From contig WYAX01000029.1 in NCBI GenBank assembly GCA_011525625.1, positions 186,001 through 250,000 on the forward strand: a stretch of DNA of 64,000 bases. The letters run 5' to 3'. Both the position numbers and the translations under genes were made by a program. The notes beneath the pieces were generated by a model that did not search any database, was not told where the DNA came from, and saw nothing but the letters and a program-made list of their open reading frames with translations. Of this stretch, positions 63,218 to 64,000 are shown piece after piece. This DNA is from Nitrospira defluvii. GTDB taxonomy: Bacteria; Nitrospirota; Nitrospiria; Nitrospirales; Nitrospiraceae. The first letter of the stretch is position 1. Each line of letters starts with the position of its first letter.

Positions 63218-63988
63218 CTATGTGAGGCGATTGCGGTGGTACAAAAACTCCAAGCCTTCGAGGGTGAGGAAGGGGAGCACCTCCTGGATCGTTTCGGCTT
63301 CTTTGGCAATGACGGTCGCAAGGCCGCCTGTAGCGATGACCGTGGAACGGCGACCGAGTTCGCGCTCCATCCGGTGAACGATACCGTCCACAAGTCCGAC
63401 GTAGCCGAACAGCAGTCCGCTTTGAATGCCCCCGATCGTGTCTGTCCCGATGACGGTTTTCGGACGGATGATTTCGACCTTCGGCAGTTTGGCGGTGCGG
63501 GAAAAGAGCGCATCGGCAGAAATGCCCAGGCCGGGTGCGATCACCCCGCCGAGATATTCCCCCGATCTGGTAACGGCGCAGAATGTGGTGGCGGTGCCGA
63601 AGTCGACGATGATCAGGTCGGAACGATATCGCGCATAGGCGGCAGCGGCATTGACGATGCGGTCGCTCCCGATTTCTTTCGGATTGGCATAACGGAGCGT
63701 CAATCCTGAATCGGTGTCAGGGCCGACGATCACGGGGGTGTGATGAAAGTAGGCCTGAAGCAGCGAATCGAAGGTCGCGGTCAACGCGGGGACGACGCTG
63801 GACAGGATGCAGCCGCTGATGTGCCCGGGGGAGAATCCCGCGTTGTGAAGCAGGTTGAGGAGCAATATGCCGTATTCATTGTCGGTTCGTCGCGATTCCG
63901 TGGCCAAGCGCCAGTGCGCCTGCAGGGTCGACCCTTCGAACAGGCCGCACACCACGTTGGTATTCCCGATGTCGATCGCTAATAGCAT
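63218..63988 (-). CDS. coaX: Type III pantothenate kinase
   Basis: A 256-residue ASKHA-fold kinase. N-terminal phosphate-binding MLLAIDIGNTNVVCGLF, central IIVDFGTATTF and GGVIAPGLGIS, and the C-terminal VIATGGLATVIA are the family hallmarks. It carries out the first step of coenzyme A synthesis. Located upstream of grpE on the same strand, with a 134-bp gap. Only 12 bases of the window lie beyond it. Confidence 0.95.
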   Translation of the reverse strand: MLLAIDIGNTNVVCGLFEGSTLQAHWRLATESRRTDNEYGILLLNLLHNAGFSPGHISGCILSSVVPALTATFDSLLQAYFHHTPVIVGPDTDSGLTLRYANPKEIGSDRIVNAAAAYARYRSDLIIVDFGTATTFCAVTRSGEYLGGVIAPGLGISADALFSRTAKLPKVEIIRPKTVIGTDTIGGIQSGLLFGYVGLVDGIVHRMERELGRRSTVIATGGLATVIAKEAETIQEVLPFLTLEGLEFLYHRNRLT

Positions 63989-64000
63989 GGTCTGCTCACT

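Overview
The window looks like chromosome of a Nitrospira-type bacterium (phylum Nitrospirota): high G+C, the recA-recX-alaS-ruvX-mltG order, a HemQ/ChdC-type coproheme decarboxylase, a CADD-like diiron protein and a grpE-dnaK-dnaJ-rsmE block. This taxonomic call is inference from gene content and style, because no rRNA or tRNA gene was found. Nearly all of the window is coding. I saw no CRISPR array, insertion sequence or prophage.

Left part (1-20094): two divergent catabolic operons share a compact A/T-rich promoter region at about 10.79-10.84 kb. The minus-strand operon encodes a half-size 4-hydroxyphenylpyruvate-dioxygenase-like VOC protein, homogentisate dioxygenase, a fumarylacetoacetate-hydrolase-family enzyme, a phosphoribosyltransferase-like protein, a branched-chain-type 2-oxoacid dehydrogenase (E1alpha, E1beta, E2), a thiolase, 3-hydroxyacyl-CoA dehydrogenase, a B12-type acyl-CoA mutase large subunit and the start of a metallo-beta-lactamase-fold gene. 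The plus-strand operon encodes a CADD/PqqC-like diiron protein, acyl-CoA ligase, thiolase, 3-hydroxyacyl-CoA dehydrogenase, enoyl-CoA hydratase, a patatin phospholipase and a large acyl-CoA dehydrogenase. Together they form a lipid, tyrosine and branched-chain acyl catabolism island feeding acetyl-CoA, acetoacetate and fumarate to central metabolism.

Middle (20190-31201): an HTH protein overlaps a decayed tyrosine phenol-lyase/tryptophanase gene (two in-frame TAG codons and a frameshift). Then comes a three-gene two-partner-secretion cassette: a FhaC-type transporter, a very short TpsA-like exoprotein and an exported TPR-CHAT protease. A periplasmic Lon-like domain protein lacking the usual Ser-Lys dyad lies convergent to it. 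This cassette is my best candidate for a poorly described system. An SDR and a NUDIX gene follow.

Signalling block (31480-37717): a four-PAS NarL-type histidine kinase and its LuxR-type regulator, a degenerate receiver protein, and a sigma54-type regulator whose GAFTGA loop reads GTSTGA.

Right part (38017-64000): mostly housekeeping. It holds a Tat-exported DUF882/M15 peptidase, several conserved unknowns, chdC, cinA-thpR, recA-recX-alaS-ruvX-mltG, deoC, deoB, and a small islet with a ribbon-helix-helix/coiled-coil gene pair. These are followed by a RidA protein, a TIG-repeat secreted protein with three PDG(S/T)CC motifs next to a YCF48-like beta-propeller, rsmE, dnaJ, dnaK, grpE and coaX. 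A 14-bp intercistronic stem-loop separates dnaK from dnaJ.
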